NCBI GenBank assembly: GCA_016705545.1
Contig: JADIYA010000010.1
Span: 62,001-126,000, forward strand
From: Flavobacteriales bacterium
GTDB taxonomy: Bacteria; Bacteroidota; Bacteroidia; Flavobacteriales_F; PHOS-HE28
Reading direction: 5' to 3'
DNA: 64,000 bases
Shown one piece after another: positions 52,493 through 61,592 of the stretch; position 1 is the stretch's first letter; each line of letters begins with the position of its first letter. A program made the translations under genes and the position numbers. The notes beneath the pieces were generated by a model. It ran no database searches. It worked only from the letters and a program-made list of their open reading frames with translations, and was not told where the DNA came from.

Positions 52493-54943
52493 TCACACCG
52501 GATCCACATCCGCCACGAGTTGCACAGCGCGGTGCTCGGGCTGTGCGAACACGCGATCGATGCATTCGCGAACGAAGGCCTTCTCTTCGTGATGCGCGCT
52601 GCGGCGCAGCTTCACCAGCAGGTTGCGGATGTGGCGGTCCTTCACCCAGGCCACGGCGGGGATATCGGGACCTAGCACGCGATCTCCCAAGTGCTCGCGG
52701 AGTGCTGATGCCAGATCCGCTGCGGCGGCGGCCACGCGCTCTTCGTTGCGGTGGCGGAGGGTAAGCGCCAGCACGCGCAGGAAGGGCGGGTAGCCGTGCG
52801 TACGGCGGTGCTCGATCTCGCGCTGGTAGAAGCCTTCCACATCGTGCCGCGTCACCAGGTCGAGCACGGGATTGCGAACCTCATGCGCTTGGATGATCAC
52901 GTTACCGGGGGTGTCCCTTCGGCCCGCGCGGCCCGCCACTTGCGCCATGAGCTGGAAGCCGCGCTCGTGCGCGCGGAAGTCGGGGAAGCGCAAGAGGCTG
53001 TCGGCGCTGAGGATGCCCACGGTGGTCACCTGATCGAAGTCGAGGCCCTTGGTCACCATCTGCGTGCCCACAAGGATGTCGATGGCGCCTTGCGCGAAGC
53101 CGGTGAGGATGCGGTCGAGCGCCTGCCTTCCGCGCACGGTGTCCTGATCCATGCGGGCGATGCGCGCCTCAGGGAAGATCTCCGCGAGCTCCTCCTCGAT
53201 CTTTTCCGTGCCGAAGCCGATCATGCGCAGGCGGTTGCTGCCGCATTGCGCGCACTGCGTGGGCGGCGGATAGGTCCTTCCGCAGTAGTGGCAGCGCAGC
53301 TGATGCAGCTTCTTGTGGTAGGTGAGGCTCACATCGCAGTGATCGCAGTTGGGCACGAAAGCGCAGCTCTCGCATTGCCACACGGGCACGTAGCCGCGCC
53401 GGTTCTGGAAGAGGATGGCTTGCTCGCGCTTCTTCAGCGCCGCATCGATCGCATCGATGAGCGGCTGGCTGAAGTGCCCGCGCATCTGCTTGCGGCGCTG
53501 GGCATCGCGGAGGTCCACCAAGGTGATGGCGGGCATGGCCACATCGCCATAGCGCGTGAGCAGCTCGGCGTATGCGTACTTGCCTGAATGCGCGTTGTAC
53601 TGGCTCTCGAGGCTGGGCGTGGCGCTGCCGAGCAGGGTCTTGGCGCCATGCATGCCGGCGAGCACGATGGCCATGTCGCGCGCGTGGTAGCGTGGCGCCG
53701 GTTCGTGCTGCTTGTAGCTGGGGTCGTGCTCTTCATCCACCACCGCAAGCCGAAGGTCATTGAAGGGCAGGAAGAGCGCCGAGCGCGCGCCCACGATGAT
53801 CGGCGGCGCGTCCTTGCCATGAGCCATGCGCACCCAGAGTTCGGTGCGATCGCGTGCGGACATGCGGCTGTGGTACACCGCGATGCGCTCTCCGAATCGC
53901 GCGCGCAGCCGCTCGATGATCTGCGCCGTGAGGGCGATCTCCGGAAGCAGGTAGAGCACCTGCCCGCCATCGCGCACCGCCTCGTCGATGAGCGTGGTGT
54001 AGAGCTCCGTCTTGCCGGATGAGGTGACGCCGCGCAGCAGCACGACATCTTTCGCTGCGAGTCCGGAGCGTACCTGATCCAGCGCTGCTGCTTGCGCGGG
54101 AGAAAGGGAAGGGCCGGCCTTGTCGATGAGCGCTTGCGCGGGCAGGCCGGCTTCGCGCTCGTGGGTCTCGAAGAGGCCTTTCTCGATCAAGGGCTTCAGC
54201 GCAGCGGGAGAAGAGCCGCTGAGGTGCAGCAATTTGTTCTTCTCCACTTCCAGCGGATGATCGCTCATGCAGCGGCTCAGCTCCACATAGCGCATGAGCA
54301 GGTGCAATTGCTTGGGCGCCTTCTTCTCCAGCTTGTCGCACCACTGGTGCAGCGCTTCTTCGCTGTGCGCCGCATCGGTGAGCTTCACGTAGGTCAGGGT
54401 GCGCGGCTTCCACGCCTCGCGCAACTCCTCTTCCACGATCACCACGCCTTCATCGATCAGGCGCTTGATCGCAGGCATGGGGTTCTTCAAGCCGAGCAGC
54501 TCGCCAGCTTCTTTCATGCTGAGCGCTTCGCGTTCGAGGAGTGCGGCGATCAGCACGCCAGAGCGATCGGTTCGCACTGGCTCTTCCGCGATGAATGGAT
54601 TCACGACGATGCGCGTCTCGCTGCTCAGGGTGAGCTGCCCGGGCAAAGCCGCGATCATCACTTCGCCCAGCGTGCACAGGTAGTGCTCGGCGATGCGCTC
54701 CCACAGGAGGAATTGCCGCTCGGTGACGATGGGCGCGGCATCGAGCACGGAGAGGATCTCGCGGGTGCTGGTGAGGGGGGCTTCATCATGCAACCGGCGC
54801 ACGAGCCCGCCGTAGAGCTTACCGCCACGTCCGAAAGGCACGGCCACGCGCATGCCTGACTTCACTTCATCTCCTTCTGGCAGACTGAAGGTGAAGCGTC
54901 CCGGCACGGCAAGCGGCAGGATCACATCGGCGAAGCGCGGCAT
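52493..54943 (-). CDS. priA: Primosomal replication restart helicase PriA
   Basis: The 816-residue protein begins at MPRFADVILPLAVPGRFTFS, the conserved PriA start, although the frame is open to 55033. It has the 3'-binding domain, a helicase core with Walker A GVTSSGKT and DEEH box (VVDEEHDPSYKQHEPAPRYH), and an eight-cysteine zinc module (CESCAFVPNCDHCDVSL, LRCHYCG, CAQCGS). The helicase C domain has GTQMVTKGLDFDQV and QVAGRAGRRD. It reloads the replicative helicase at stalled forks. It is divergent from the small gene at 55061. Confidence 0.95.
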   Translation of the reverse strand: MPRFADVILPLAVPGRFTFSLPEGDEVKSGMRVAVPFGRGGKLYGGLVRRLHDEAPLTSTREILSVLDAAPIVTERQFLLWERIAEHYLCTLGEVMIAALPGQLTLSSETRIVVNPFIAEEPVRTDRSGVLIAALLEREALSMKEAGELLGLKNPMPAIKRLIDEGVVIVEEELREAWKPRTLTYVKLTDAAHSEEALHQWCDKLEKKAPKQLHLLMRYVELSRCMSDHPLEVEKNKLLHLSGSSPAALKPLIEKGLFETHEREAGLPAQALIDKAGPSLSPAQAAALDQVRSGLAAKDVVLLRGVTSSGKTELYTTLIDEAVRDGGQVLYLLPEIALTAQIIERLRARFGERIAVYHSRMSARDRTELWVRMAHGKDAPPIIVGARSALFLPFNDLRLAVVDEEHDPSYKQHEPAPRYHARDMAIVLAGMHGAKTLLGSATPSLESQYNAHSGKYAYAELLTRYGDVAMPAITLVDLRDAQRRKQMRGHFSQPLIDAIDAALKKREQAILFQNRRGYVPVWQCESCAFVPNCDHCDVSLTYHKKLHQLRCHYCGRTYPPPTQCAQCGSNRLRMIGFGTEKIEEELAEIFPEARIARMDQDTVRGRQALDRILTGFAQGAIDILVGTQMVTKGLDFDQVTTVGILSADSLLRFPDFRAHERGFQLMAQVAGRAGRRDTPGNVIIQAHEVRNPVLDLVTRHDVEGFYQREIEHRRTHGYPPFLRVLALTLRHRNEERVAAAAADLASALREHLGDRVLGPDIPAVAWVKDRHIRNLLVKLRRSAHHEEKAFVRECIDRVFAQPEHRAVQLVADVDPV

Positions 54944-55060
54944 TGGGCAAAGGTGATCGCGCGGCGCATGCCGAAGGTCATCCGTCATGCAAGTGTCAAG
55001 GTGATTCTCAGGATTTGCTCTCCTGGGCAACAAAGCCGGTTGTTGGGTTGTCTATCAGTC

Positions 55061-55222
55061 ATGGCACGCACGAAGGATCTCAAGAAGAAGCAAGAGGTGC
55101 CCAGCGAAACGTTGAGCGCCTCGGTGTATGACCAGCCTACGCCGATGTGGAGCCGGTACTATCACGCTATGCGCAAGCGGATCCGGTTCCCGCGCTATTA
55201 CAAGCGAGCGGTGAATTGGTAG
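55061..55222 (+). CDS. Small basic protein of 53 residues, unknown function
   Basis: The frame from ATG 55061 to the stop at 55222 gives a compact, strongly basic protein: MARTKDLKKKQEVP, then PTPMWSRYYHAMRKR and FPRYYKRAVNW at the C-terminus. It is rich in Lys, Arg and Tyr. The composition and ending do not look like antisense noise from neighbours, and it has its own intergenic space (117 bp from priA, 79 bp to the transporter gene). It might bind nucleic acid or the ribosome. I do not recognise a family. Confidence 0.5.
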   Translation: MARTKDLKKKQEVPSETLSASVYDQPTPMWSRYYHAMRKRIRFPRYYKRAVNW

Positions 55223-55300
55223 CGATCGCACAGGGGGATGTTGGCGGAGGGCCATAGGTGATGGGTGCGGTGGATGGCCCACGGGTACTTTCACCGCCGC

Positions 55301-56629
55301 ATGAGCACCACTTCGCGCAGCACGGCCACGGCCATCATCATCCTGGGCGTACTGTTCTTTCTCTTCGGCTTCGTGACCTGGCTCAATGGGCCGCTGATCC
55401 CGTTCATGCGCATCGCCTGTGAGCTGAGCGATTTCGAGGCGAGCATCGTGGTGCCATTCGCATTCTACGCCTCCTATTTCGTGATGGCGCTTCCAGCCTC
55501 GGTGCTGTTGAAGCGAACAGGCATGAAGAACGGTATGGCGCTCGGCCTCGCCGTGATGGCCGTGGGAGCCTTCCTCTTCATCCCCGCCGCGCACGCCCGT
55601 TCGGCAGGCCTCTTCCTGACGGGCTTCTTCACCATCGGGACCGGGCTCGCCGTGCTTCAAACGGCAAGCAACCCGTACGTGACCGTGATCGGGCCGATTG
55701 CCAGCGCAGCCAAGAGGATCAGCATCATGGGCATCTGCAACAAGCTGGGCGGGATCGTGGCGCCCTTCATCCTGGGAGCGTTGATCCTGGTCGATGCGGA
55801 TCAGCTCAAAACCGACCTGCTCACGCTGGAAGGTCCTGCACGTGCGCTCTTGCTCGACGAGCGGGCACGCCTGGTCGTGATGCCGTACGCGGTGCTCGGT
55901 GCAGGCCTGTTAGCCGCTGCTGTGCTGATCCGGTTTTCACCGTTGCCCCCTTTGCAGGAGGAAGAGTCCGGCGCAGCCCGGTCCGGAGCTTCGCCATGGG
56001 GACATCCGCAATTGGTGCTCGGTGTTGCTGCGCTCTTCGTGTATGTCTGGGCCGAGGTCCTGGCCGGGGATAGCATTGCCGTATACGCGGAGCGTCTCGG
56101 CACCCCGCTCGACATCGCCAAGTCGCTCACCAGCGTCACGCTATCCGCCATGCTCGTGGGTTACGTGATCGGCATCGCACTCATCCCGCGCTTCTTGTCC
56201 CAGCGGTGGGCGCTCGCGCTTTCTTCTCTGTGCGCGTTGGCCTGTGTCGCCGGCGTGCTCGTGGCCGATCCGCAGAGCGCCACCATGTTCCCGGTGATGG
56301 ACTTCGCGGAGTTGCGCCTGAATTGGGTCGATCTGCCGGTGTCGGTGGTCTTCGTGGCCTTGCTGGGCTTGGGCAATGCCTTGATGTGGCCGGCCATCTG
56401 GCCATTGGCGGTTGATGGTATCGGTTCAGCACTGAAGACCGGGTCGGCCCTTCTGATCATGGCGATTCTCGGAGGCGCGTTGGCCATGCCGGTCTGGACC
56501 GCCATGTCGACTGGCGCTGGCGCAGCCGCTTCTCAATCCGCGTACTGGCTGCTGGTCCCGTTCTATGGCTTCATCGGCTGGTATGCCCTTCGTGGCTCGC
56601 GGTTGCGGGCATGGGCCAAGGGCGGCTAG
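55301..56629 (+). CDS. FucP-type MFS sugar transporter
   Basis: The 442-residue protein has about twelve membrane segments and typical features of the FHS (fucose/glucose/galactose) branch of the major facilitator superfamily: FFLFGFVTWLNGPLIPFM in the first helix, then FAFYASYFVMALPASVLLKR, QTASNPYVTVIGP and GICNKLGGIVAPFILGALIL. It is a proton-linked importer of hexoses such as fucose, glucose or galactose. No sugar-catabolism gene is adjacent. Start at 55301 (MSTTSRSTATAIIILG) is preferred to 55265. Confidence 0.9.
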   Translation: MSTTSRSTATAIIILGVLFFLFGFVTWLNGPLIPFMRIACELSDFEASIVVPFAFYASYFVMALPASVLLKRTGMKNGMALGLAVMAVGAFLFIPAAHARSAGLFLTGFFTIGTGLAVLQTASNPYVTVIGPIASAAKRISIMGICNKLGGIVAPFILGALILVDADQLKTDLLTLEGPARALLLDERARLVVMPYAVLGAGLLAAAVLIRFSPLPPLQEEESGAARSGASPWGHPQLVLGVAALFVYVWAEVLAGDSIAVYAERLGTPLDIAKSLTSVTLSAMLVGYVIGIALIPRFLSQRWALALSSLCALACVAGVLVADPQSATMFPVMDFAELRLNWVDLPVSVVFVALLGLGNALMWPAIWPLAVDGIGSALKTGSALLIMAILGGALAMPVWTAMSTGAGAAASQSAYWLLVPFYGFIGWYALRGSRLRAWAKGG

Positions 56630-56710
56630 GCCTACCGTGTTGAAAACTGCCCACCATTGCTCAGGATGCCCGCGGAAGCCGCTTCTACCTTCGGCACCGC
56701 ATCTCCACCC

Positions 56711-57613
56711 ATGAATCGAATGGAACCCAAACGCATTGCCCTGCTCGCGCCGGGATTCGCTCTGCTGCTGGCCGCTTGCGGCGGTGGCGAACCTGGCTCC
56801 ACGCCAGGCACCGATTCGCTCTCAACGCAGGCCACCGATAAAGAGTCCGAACTGATCGGCGTCGGCGGCAAGTTCTTCAGCGTGCCTTCTCCGGTTCAGG
56901 CTGCCATCGCCATTAAAGAGGCAGGCCTCAAGTATCAGAAGGACCTGACCGCTCCGCTGGAGAAAGGCGATGCCATGACGGCCCGAATGGCCCAAGCCAT
57001 GATGATGGGCGTGTACGGTGCCGATATGTCCTACGCAACCGTGCACCGTGATGCGCAAAGCGCGCTGGCCACCTTGGAGACCATTGAACGGCTCAGCGCC
57101 AAGCTCGAATTGAACAATGCCTTCGATAAGGCCCTTGTGGAACGTTTCAAGGCCAACATGGGCAGCGAGGACAGCCTGTTGCGCTTCAGCGGCATGGCCT
57201 TCCGCGCAGCTGATCAGTACTTGAAGGCGAATGACGCTCTGGACGTGAGCGCTTGGGTGCTGGCCGGCGGATGGGTGGAGGGCATGCACCTCACGCTGGC
57301 GGATCCCGCTGCAGCCAAGAGCCCTGTGCTCTTAGCGCGCATCGGCGAGCAGAAGGGCACGCTCGATGGTCTGCTCACGGTGGTCGACGGCATAAATGCC
57401 GATGGTGCGAGCGATGCGCTGATGAAGGGCCTGAAGGAATTGCGCCAAGAGATGGAAGCGGTGAAGACCACCTATGTGTTTGAGGCACCTGTGACGGACG
57501 CCGCGAAGATGACCACCTACATCAACAGCAAGAGCACAGCGGAAGTGAGCGCCGAGCAGCTCGCCGCCATCGCCGCGAAGGTGGCCGCCTTGCGCAACAT
57601 GATCCTCGCTTGA
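56711..57613 (+). CDS. Lipoprotein of unknown function
   Basis: The start at 56711 (MNRMEPKRIALLAPGFALLLAAC) gives a lipoprotein signal with the cysteine at residue 23; an ATG at 56720 is also possible. The mature protein of about 280 residues is soluble, helical and Ala-rich, with a Gly/Ser/Thr linker after the anchor. I recognise no domain. It may be a helical-bundle binding protein. The next gene starts 2 bp after the stop, so the two are probably co-transcribed. Confidence 0.75.
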   Translation: MNRMEPKRIALLAPGFALLLAACGGGEPGSTPGTDSLSTQATDKESELIGVGGKFFSVPSPVQAAIAIKEAGLKYQKDLTAPLEKGDAMTARMAQAMMMGVYGADMSYATVHRDAQSALATLETIERLSAKLELNNAFDKALVERFKANMGSEDSLLRFSGMAFRAADQYLKANDALDVSAWVLAGGWVEGMHLTLADPAAAKSPVLLARIGEQKGTLDGLLTVVDGINADGASDALMKGLKELRQEMEAVKTTYVFEAPVTDAAKMTTYINSKSTAEVSAEQLAAIAAKVAALRNMILA

Positions 57614-57615
57614 CC

Positions 57616-58038
57616 ATGAAACGCACCCTCTTCGCACTCCTGCTCATCCTGATGACCGGCGCTGCCAGCGCTCAAGGCATCTGCCAGGGAATCGCCGCTT
57701 GTTGCGAGAAGCATATCGCCGCCAACTACATCCCCGACGGGCAATTCTACCGCGCTCTGCTCCAAGGCGATGAGGTGGCCGAGTTCGGCCTCACGCTGTT
57801 CGGCGGCACCACCTATCGGGTTGCTGCCTGCAGCGGTGATACCGATGGCAACTTGATTTTCAGCGTGTACGATACGGCCAAAGAGCGCAACCTGCTCTTC
57901 ACCAACAAGGATCATCGCAACGCTCCTTATTGGGACCTGGCCATTACCAGCACACTGGATGTGGTGGTGGAGGCCACGCTCGATCCCAGCAAGGCGGGCA
58001 GCGGATGCGCCGTGATGCTCATCGGCTTCAAGCGCTAA
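57616..58038 (+). CDS. Small secreted protein of unknown function
   Basis: The 140-residue product has a signal peptide (LFALLLILMTGAASAQ) and a compact beta-rich mature part with four or five cysteines (GICQGIAACCEKHIA, YRVAACSGDTDGN, GSGCAVML). The strand pattern YRVAACSGDTDGNLIFSVYD resembles small beta-sandwich (PPC-like) modules. It follows the lipoprotein gene by 2 bp and is closed by a strong terminator, so the pair forms a two-gene transcript. Confidence 0.75.
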   Translation: MKRTLFALLLILMTGAASAQGICQGIAACCEKHIAANYIPDGQFYRALLQGDEVAEFGLTLFGGTTYRVAACSGDTDGNLIFSVYDTAKERNLLFTNKDHRNAPYWDLAITSTLDVVVEATLDPSKAGSGCAVMLIGFKR

Positions 58039-58060
58039 CGCGTCCCGCCGGAACCTTTGG

Positions 58061-58092
58061 GCGCCCCTCCCGTTGAGAGGGGCGCTCTTTTT
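58061..58092 (+). terminator. Rho-independent terminator after the two exported genes
   Basis: A perfect 9-bp stem GCGCCCCTC (58061-58069) pairs with 58077-58085 around loop CCGTTGA and is followed by TCTTTTT. It begins 22 bp after the stop at 58038. Confidence 0.93.
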
Positions 58093-58126
58093 GGGACCTG
58101 CTTGGATCCCGGCTGGGGCGGTGCGC

Positions 58127-61100
58127 ATGAGCGAGAAGATACTCAAGGCCTTATTGCAGCTGTTCGCGATCGTCGCCAGGGGCGAAGCGGTTGGCCTCGG
58201 TGCGCGACCGGAGAATGCGGCCATCCTCGAGCGCTTCCTGCGCAAGCAATTCAGTCCGGAGACCGCGGCTGCGCACATGGCGCGCTACCAAGCGTTCGTG
58301 CAAGCCTTCCACGGCATGGGCACCGGTCGTGCAGCACGCAAGCGTACCTCGCTCAATTCGGTGAAGGTCCTGAAGATCTGTACCCAGGTGAATGAGGAGC
58401 TCAATCAGCGGCAGAAGTTCGTGGTGCTCATGCACCTGCTCGAGTTCATCCATGCCGATGGCATAGTGACCCCCCAGGAGGATGAGTTCGTGGCCATCGT
58501 GGCCGACACGTTCAACATTGCGCAGCCTGAATTCGCCCGCTGCCGTGCCTTCGTATGCGCGGAAGAGGAACAGCGCCTCGATGCGGAGCAGCTGCTCTAC
58601 ATCAACAGCGCGGCCACCTGCGGCCTGGTATCGGCAAAGCACCTGCATGCGCACGGGCTGGATGGCGAGGTCCGCGTGCTGCATGTGCCCAGTGTGCACC
58701 TGTATGTGATGCGCTACAGCGGCCGTGACGAATTGCTGCTCAATGGTCAGCGCGTGGGCGCTGGTGGCCATTATGTGCTGGAGAACGGAAGCAGCATGCG
58801 GCCTCCCGGCGGGGTACCCATCTACTACAGCGACATCCTGCAGGCTTTCATGGCCAAGCAGGGCCGGCCCCGCATCGTGTTCCGCGCCGATGGCATCGAG
58901 TACGAATTCCCCAATGGCCGCATGGGCCTGCACGAGCTGCACCTGGCCGAGACCAGCGGCAAGCTCATCGGCATCATGGGCGGCAGTGGCAGCGGCAAGA
59001 GCACCTTGCTCAACCTGCTCAACGGCAACCTGGTGCCCACGCGCGGACGCGTCACCATCAACGGCATCGATGTGCACCGCGAGCGCGATCGCATCCGAGG
59101 GGTCATCGGCCACGTGAGCCAAGACGACCTGCTCATCGAGGAGCTCACCGTTTACCAGAACCTGTTCTTCAACGCCAAGCTCAGCTTCGGGGACCAGACC
59201 GATGCGCAAGTGGCCGAGCGCACCTTGCGCATGCTGCAGACCCTGGGACTCTACGAGACGAAGGACCTTAAGGTGGGAAGCCCGCTGGAGAAGACCATCA
59301 GCGGGGGCCAGCGCAAGAGGCTGAACATCGCCTTGGAGCTGATCCGTGAGCCGAGCGTGCTCTTCGTGGATGAGCCTACCAGCGGGTTGAGCTCGCGCGA
59401 TAGCGAGAACATCATGGACCTGCTCAAGGAGCTCGCGCTCCGCGGGCGTGTCGTCTTCGTGGTCATACACCAGCCCTCGTCGGACATCTTCAAGCTATTC
59501 GACAAGCTCCTGCTCATGGATCAGGAGGGGCACCCCGTTTACTGCGGTGATCCCGTCGACGCCGTCGTGTACTTCAAGCGCGTTACCGGACAGGTCGATA
59601 GCGAACAAGGGCAATGCGCGGCATGCGGCAACGTGAATCCCGAGCAGATCTTCAAGATCCTGGAGGCACGGCTTGTTGACCAGTATGGAAGCGAGACCGA
59701 TCAGCGCCGCATCAGCCCCGACGCCTGGAACGAAGTGTTCCGTGCGCAGATGGCGGTGCGCGTGGCCCAGGTGCCTGATGAGCGCTTCGTGCCCAAGAGC
59801 ACGTTCGCCATCCCTGGACGGCTGCGCCAGTTGCGCGTCTACTTCAAGCGCGACCTGCTCAGCAAATTGGCCAACCGGCAGTACGTCCTCATCAACCTGC
59901 TCGAAGCGCCCGTCCTGGCCTTCTTCATGTCGTTCTTCCTTCGCTATGCCGGCGATGGCGGTTACGTGTACCGCACCAATGCCAACATGCCCCAGTACCT
60001 CTTCATCGCGGTGATCGTCGCGCTGTTCCTAGGCCTCACGGTGAGCGCCGAAGAGATCCTGCGCGACCGCAAGATCCTGGCGCGGGAGAAGTTCCTCGAC
60101 CTCAGCTGGCTCAGCTACCTGGTGAGCAAGCTCGGCCTGCTCTTCGCGATCTCGGCCATCCAAACGGGCCTCTTCGTGCTGGTCGGCAATGCGGTTCTTG
60201 GCATCGCATCGCTGGGCTGGGCGCACTGGCTCGTGCTCTTCAGCGCAAGCTGCTTCGCCAATGCGCTCGGCCTGAACGTGAGCGCGAGCTTCAGCAGCGC
60301 CAAGGTGATCTACATCCTCATCCCGGTGCTCATCATCCCGCAGCTGCTCTTCAGCGGGATCATCGTGAAGTTCGATCGATTGCACCCGCTCTTCGCCTCG
60401 GAGAAGAGCGTTCCCTGGATCGGTAACGTGATGGCCAGCCGCTGGGCCTACGAAGCCCTGGCGGTGACCCAGTTCAAGGAGAATCCCTATGAGCGTGAAT
60501 TCTATGCGTTCGACCAGCGGATGAAGACCGCCAATTGGAAGAAGGACCTGTGGCTGAGCGAGCTCCGGAATCACTTGGACCGCGCGCAGGCCGCAGTTGA
60601 TGGCCACGCAAGCGAGGAGCCCGAGATGGCCGCGTCACTTGCGCTCTTGCGAGGTGAATTGGGCCGGGAGGAGCGCCAGCTAGCAGGCTTCCATGTGCCG
60701 GAACTGGCGGTGCTCACGCCGGAAGAAGTGAATGCCACGGCGATCGCGGCCATTGCCGAATCGCTGGAGCTGCTCACCAAGCACTACCGCAGTGTATATA
60801 AGGAAGCCGAGCGCGCTAAGGAGCAGCGCATTGCTGAGCTGACGGCCACGCCCGAGGCACGAGCGGCATATTTCGCCCAGCTTGACGCGCATCGGAACGA
60901 CGGGCTCGCCGACATCGTGACCAATAAGAATGACCTGCGTGTGATCGTGGAGCACGATGGCGAGCTGATCCGCAAGAGCGACCCCGTTTACATGGAGCCG
61001 CAAGGCGGAGGCTTGCTCAGCGCTCATTTCTATGCTCCGGCCAAGCTCCTTTTCGGATCGCCGATCAGCACACTGGCCGCGAACGTGCTGGTCATCTGGA

Positions 61101-61192
61101 TCATGACCCTGATGCTCTGCGGTGCCTTGCACATGGAGCTTTTCAAGAAGATCGGCCGCCTGCTGCCGGTTACCGTGCGCAAATTGCGCTAG
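58127..61192 (+). CDS. ABCG-type ABC transporter with N-terminal TerB-like domain
   Basis: The 1021-residue fusion starts with a TerB-like helical domain (FVVLMHLLEFIHADGIVTPQ, acidic, about residues 85-150) and a beta-rich segment reminiscent of FHA folds (LYVMRYSGRDELLLNGQRVG). An ABC ATPase follows: Walker A GGSGSGKST near residue 285, signature ISGGQRKRLN near 390, then VLFVDEPTSGLSSRD and VIHQPSSDIF, diagnostic of the ABCG/White family. The C-terminal half is a membrane domain (FLSYLVSKLGLLFAISAI-type helices) with a large coiled-coil insert at about 790-960 before the last helix. Substrate unknown. The architecture is uncommon and worth a closer look. Confidence 0.85.
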   Translation: MSEKILKALLQLFAIVARGEAVGLGARPENAAILERFLRKQFSPETAAAHMARYQAFVQAFHGMGTGRAARKRTSLNSVKVLKICTQVNEELNQRQKFVVLMHLLEFIHADGIVTPQEDEFVAIVADTFNIAQPEFARCRAFVCAEEEQRLDAEQLLYINSAATCGLVSAKHLHAHGLDGEVRVLHVPSVHLYVMRYSGRDELLLNGQRVGAGGHYVLENGSSMRPPGGVPIYYSDILQAFMAKQGRPRIVFRADGIEYEFPNGRMGLHELHLAETSGKLIGIMGGSGSGKSTLLNLLNGNLVPTRGRVTINGIDVHRERDRIRGVIGHVSQDDLLIEELTVYQNLFFNAKLSFGDQTDAQVAERTLRMLQTLGLYETKDLKVGSPLEKTISGGQRKRLNIALELIREPSVLFVDEPTSGLSSRDSENIMDLLKELALRGRVVFVVIHQPSSDIFKLFDKLLLMDQEGHPVYCGDPVDAVVYFKRVTGQVDSEQGQCAACGNVNPEQIFKILEARLVDQYGSETDQRRISPDAWNEVFRAQMAVRVAQVPDERFVPKSTFAIPGRLRQLRVYFKRDLLSKLANRQYVLINLLEAPVLAFFMSFFLRYAGDGGYVYRTNANMPQYLFIAVIVALFLGLTVSAEEILRDRKILAREKFLDLSWLSYLVSKLGLLFAISAIQTGLFVLVGNAVLGIASLGWAHWLVLFSASCFANALGLNVSASFSSAKVIYILIPVLIIPQLLFSGIIVKFDRLHPLFASEKSVPWIGNVMASRWAYEALAVTQFKENPYEREFYAFDQRMKTANWKKDLWLSELRNHLDRAQAAVDGHASEEPEMAASLALLRGELGREERQLAGFHVPELAVLTPEEVNATAIAAIAESLELLTKHYRSVYKEAERAKEQRIAELTATPEARAAYFAQLDAHRNDGLADIVTNKNDLRVIVEHDGELIRKSDPVYMEPQGGGLLSAHFYAPAKLLFGSPISTLAANVLVIWIMTLMLCGALHMELFKKIGRLLPVTVRKLR

Positions 61193-61581
61193 TCGCCGTT
61201 CACCTCAGCGATCTGGATCATCTTGAACGGGATGTTGATGATCCCCGAGTAGTCCTCGCCGGCCTCGAGCATGTCCTCGTCGTCGGCCTCGTAGTGCCAG
61301 AGCACGGTGACTTCATTCCCGGCGCTGCGGATGGGTTCCAAGCGCTTGAACACATCGAGGATGCACTTGCTGCTGCTGGTGTTGAAGTACTCCAGCTGAA
61401 CATGCAGGGCCGTTTTCGGATTCGGGGTGCGGCTGTACTTCTCGATCCAATCGATCAGCGGCTTGTAGAAATCGATGCTGTTCTCCGGAATGGAGCGGCC
61501 TTTCAGCTCCAATAGACCCGTGACCGGGTCGAAATGCACGTGCGGGGTCTTGGGGCTTCCTTCGAGTTGGAGCGGTTCCAT
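61189..61581 (-). CDS. SiaC-like partner-switching protein (DUF1987)
   Basis: The 130-residue protein starts at 61581 (MEPLQLEGSPKTPHVHFD); the frame is open further but overlaps the upstream gene. It matches SiaC/DUF1987: LLELKGRSIPENSIDFYKPL and VQLEYFNTSSSKCILDVFKR, the latter carrying the Ser/Thr stretch where SiaC is phosphorylated, then VTVLWHYEADDEDMLEAGED. In Pseudomonas, unphosphorylated SiaC activates the diguanylate cyclase SiaD; SiaB is the kinase and SiaA the phosphatase. The stop overlaps that of the convergent ABC gene (61189-61192). The kinase gene precedes it by 11 bp. Confidence 0.87.
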   Translation of the reverse strand: MEPLQLEGSPKTPHVHFDPVTGLLELKGRSIPENSIDFYKPLIDWIEKYSRTPNPKTALHVQLEYFNTSSSKCILDVFKRLEPIRSAGNEVTVLWHYEADDEDMLEAGEDYSGIINIPFKMIQIAEVNGD

Positions 61582-61592
61582 GGCGTTCGGGT

